This document shows positions 35,679-37,976 of a DNA stretch of 37,976 nt, in pieces (position 1 is the first letter of the stretch; each line of letters starts with the position of its first letter). The translations under genes were made by a program, and so were the position numbers. The notes beneath the pieces were generated by a model, which was given only the letters and a program-made list of their open reading frames with translations, was not told the origin of the DNA and did no database searches. Source of the DNA: Saprospiraceae bacterium (lineage in GTDB: Bacteria; Bacteroidota; Bacteroidia; Chitinophagales; Saprospiraceae); the NCBI GenBank assembly GCA_016710625.1, contig JADJVK010000026.1, positions 1 through 37,976 on the forward strand, read 5' to 3'.

Positions 35679-35900
35679 ATTAGTAAACTTTATGTTATGA
35701 TTATGATGCAAAGATCATTTTCTGTAACTTATAATAAAAAGGAAATATAAATAGTATACAAAATGTATATTAAGTATTTAGTTGTATAAAATAATGTATA
35801 TATAATGTATATATGAATAATTGAAAATTCATATTATAATTATTTTACTGATCTCTAAAATATTCTAATTTTTAAATTATTGGATTTAATAATAGTTAAT
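35679..35900. other. AT-rich gap upstream of the LytTR gene
   Basis: Contains TATA-like repeats (GTATATA runs near 35760-35810) but no gene that I can support. Confidence 0.45.
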
Positions 35901-35929
35901 AAAAAAGCTACCAACTTTTTGGCAGAGCT
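35901..35929 (-). terminator. Terminator of the right-hand giant paralogue
   Basis: AGCT-ACCAA (from 35906) pairs with the TTGG-CAGAGCT side (to 35929), with a T6 tail on the minus strand. It and the following AAATTAACTATTTATAACTC match 25691-25720, so the 3' flank was duplicated with the gene. Confidence 0.7.
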
Positions 35930-35989
35930 AAATTAACTATTTATAACTCAACATTTTTCTTTTTCTTACCTAAAGTTCACGACTAATCG

Positions 35990-36110
35990 TTGAAGACCCA
36001 GAATCCCCAAATCTCCAAATCTCCGAATCCTCGAATTTACCGAATTTCCCAAATCACCAAATTCCCCAAATTCCCCGAATTCATCGAATTCACCTCCCGT
36101 TCCGTCCCAA
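35990..36110. repeat. C-rich micro-repeat spacer
   Basis: A run of near-copies such as CCCCAAATCTCC, CCGAATTTACC and CCCCGAATTCATCG. It is the same type as 8980-9113 but lacks the perfect CCCGAAACTTCGGG palindrome. It sits between the stop of the right paralogue and the shared terminator; the left paralogue has no such insert. Confidence 0.8.
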
Positions 36111-36119
36111 ACACGGATA

Positions 36120-37976
36120 TCACGTTTCAGGATTTCTAATTTTTATCAATCCAATCGGTACACAAGGCACTGGGTAACAAGGGCTTTTTGGTGGTGCTAT
36201 CGAACATGGAGCTACTGATTGAATATCAATTAATTGGAAACAATTATTATTATTAATGTCTCTAACAACTAATTGATAAGTTGACGTACCATTGCTTTGA
36301 AAATTTTAGTGTTTCCCAGCAGTTACAGGGATCCATAATTGGTACCACCACTTATTCAACACATTTCCACCAGTACCTGTCAAAGGATCTGCTCCAACGA
36401 CAACTTCATATTTATTGCTCGATCCACCATTTGCGACAGTTGCATTGATTTGAATTGTAAAATAATCATCGGTTGCAATATCATCAGTTCCGTTGTTATT
36501 ACAAGGATCAATTGTTGCATTAGCAGTTAAGGTACACTCCTCACCCAATTTTGGTGGACAAGGTTTCGGAGCTGTAGTTACAGTAGTATTTGGACTTTTA
36601 CAAGTAGTATCCGAGCTAATTCACACATCTTGCCAAAATAGTTCTTGGAGTCGTTGAATACAATGGTTTTACAGAACTCCATGTCGATCCATTATTGATA
36701 CTATATTGAATAAAAGTTCCTGCCCCACAACCTTGAACCAAATTAATGGTTCCTGTTCGGCTTGGACAAATATTGTCATTTACCGATAATACTGGTGACG
36801 AAACATTACAAACAGAGCAAGATGGCGGCGTAACACTTGCTGTTTTACTACAAGAACTAGCGACATCATCTGAAACAGAAATATTTAAAACTCCAGCACT
36901 AATTAAATAAGGACCGAAAGTGGTTGGACTACCATACGTTCCAGTTTGTGGACTATTTGGTAATCCACTAATTGTATAAGATGTTCCAATACCTGTACCA
37001 ATAGGATCTAATGTGAAAGAGTATTCATCATCATTTGAATTCGTTAAAGTCCCTTTATTATCACAATTTCCTATTACTAAATTAAGGTTATTAATCACAC
37101 AACAAGTGAATTGTCAGCAGCAACTAGGCAACACTTTGAATTTACTGGACATCCTGACCCGTCAATTGCTTTATAAATATAATTACCTCCAGGTTGATGT
37201 TGTAAAGAGTTGACCAGTAGCAACTTGCAACGTATCATAAGGTCCATTGATTTTGTACCAAATATAACTGGTATAACCATCTGGGCAACATATTCTGCAC
37301 TTTGACCTGCACATATTTTTAATGAATCTGGTTGGCAGGCTGCCCTTCCACAACTAGCTGGGGCTGTGTAATTTACGGTACTTGCTTACAGGTTACGCCA
37401 CTAATAGATACATTTACAGTATGACTAGCTCCATCTGCTGATTGCCCGCAATACTGTATAATTTATTGGACTAGTATTTGGTAAGGGGCCTGGAAATATT
37501 TCCTCCACCTACAATCAGGCTGTTACAATTCCTGTTAAGGTGGATTGGTTAAAGTAACTTGTCCTGTCACTGTTGACCTTATGTTATTATCAGAAGTGTT
37601 ACATGTTGAGGTGTTGCTGTCACAGAGAAGAACAAGTTACATTAGCATTAAATCCAAAATCTAAAGTATGATTATTTTCTGGGTTTCCAGTTGTAGGAAA
37701 TATCATTGCTACCCGCAAGCTTGCATCTTATCCACAAATCACCCAGGAACCTGACACCTGTAGTTCGGTCTTAGGTTACAAACTTACCACTAGAATATAA
37801 AGCTTCGATTCTAATGAATTATAAGCTGTATTTGGTAATACTCCATCAGCTATATTGAAATAATGTTGATTCCACGCGTTTGCAGTAGTTTTGACAACTA
37901 ATACAGCACATTAAATAATTTAGCAGTTATACCATCTAATCCCATTTCATCCGCATCTTGCACTCCATCACTATCT
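36120..37976 (-). pseudogene. Second giant secreted repeat protein, frameshifted, partial at right edge
   Basis: The stop TGA at 36120-36122 ends IAPPKSPCYPVPC followed by VPIGLIKIRNPET. Upstream, frames 36306-36548 and 36616-37098 closely match the left giant protein (CNNNGTDDIATDDYFTI, NICPSRTGTINLVQGCGAGT, YGSPTTFGPYLISAGVLNI). Further upstream, in mixed frames, an Ig-like module reads SLKICAGQSAEYVAPDGYTS and DTLQVATGQLF. At the edge an SdrD B-like Ca-binding module reads DSDGVQDADEMGLDGITAKL and NQHYFNIADGVLPNTAYN. Frameshifts become denser toward 37976, roughly one per 60-100 bases, suggesting poor consensus near a contig end. The left paralogue lacks the SdrD-like module in the part seen. 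Confidence 0.75.

Noticed and set aside
1..37976. tRNA, rRNA and riboswitch genes
   Set aside because: I looked for cloverleaf ends, CCA-like tails and known conserved cores and saw none I could support; a covariance-model search would settle it.

Overview
The window is low-GC, AT-rich DNA from a member of the Bacteroidota. Several features point there: very large secreted proteins with SprB-like and Ig/PKD-like repeats, a gliding-motility-type (CHU_C, type B) C-terminal domain read by the type IX secretion system, a LytTR regulator, a TPR sensor with a C-terminal helix-turn-helix, and -7 promoter boxes of the form TAnnTTTG. I infer a Saprospiria/Chitinophagia-like organism but cannot fix the family from sequence alone.

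Layout. 1-706 is the start of a GT39-type membrane glycosyltransferase cut by the left edge. 828-6610 is a roughly 1900-residue secreted protein with about 15 Cys-paired Ig-like repeats; its 5' fifth is broken by frameshifts. 6781-8894 holds rarA/mgsA (one frameshift) and truC. 9132-10412 is a GC-richer umuC without umuD, preceded by palindromic operator candidates. 10762-14284 holds fbp, a small lipoprotein, a Cys-rich exported mini-protein, a Nudix hydrolase, a Gly-rich hydrophobic 89-residue protein and an unlisted 59-residue peptide gene with a double-glycine-like leader. 14840-17491 is a mosaic repeat island in which a conserved non-coding element stands in front of two unrelated small genes, one of them broken. 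17637-23682 is core metabolism: purE, an aldehyde dehydrogenase, sucC, and an aldo/keto reductase - TraB-like - aroE operon (aroE with one frameshift).

23914-37976 is an accessory surface-protein region, all on the minus strand. It contains a decayed beta-propeller protein, then an apparent operon of three exported proteins (a P-domain/lysyl-oxidase fusion, a beta-helix-like protein and a giant SprB-repeat protein), then a TPR/HTH membrane regulator and a LytTR regulator with a defective receiver, then a second, badly frameshifted paralogue of the giant protein running off the right edge. The regulators are plausible controllers of the operon by position only.

Many frames are broken by single-base changes, mostly in or beside homopolymers, including in housekeeping genes such as rarA and aroE. 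This favours uncorrected long-read consensus errors over mass gene decay. Frameshift-based pseudogene calls here should be treated with caution.
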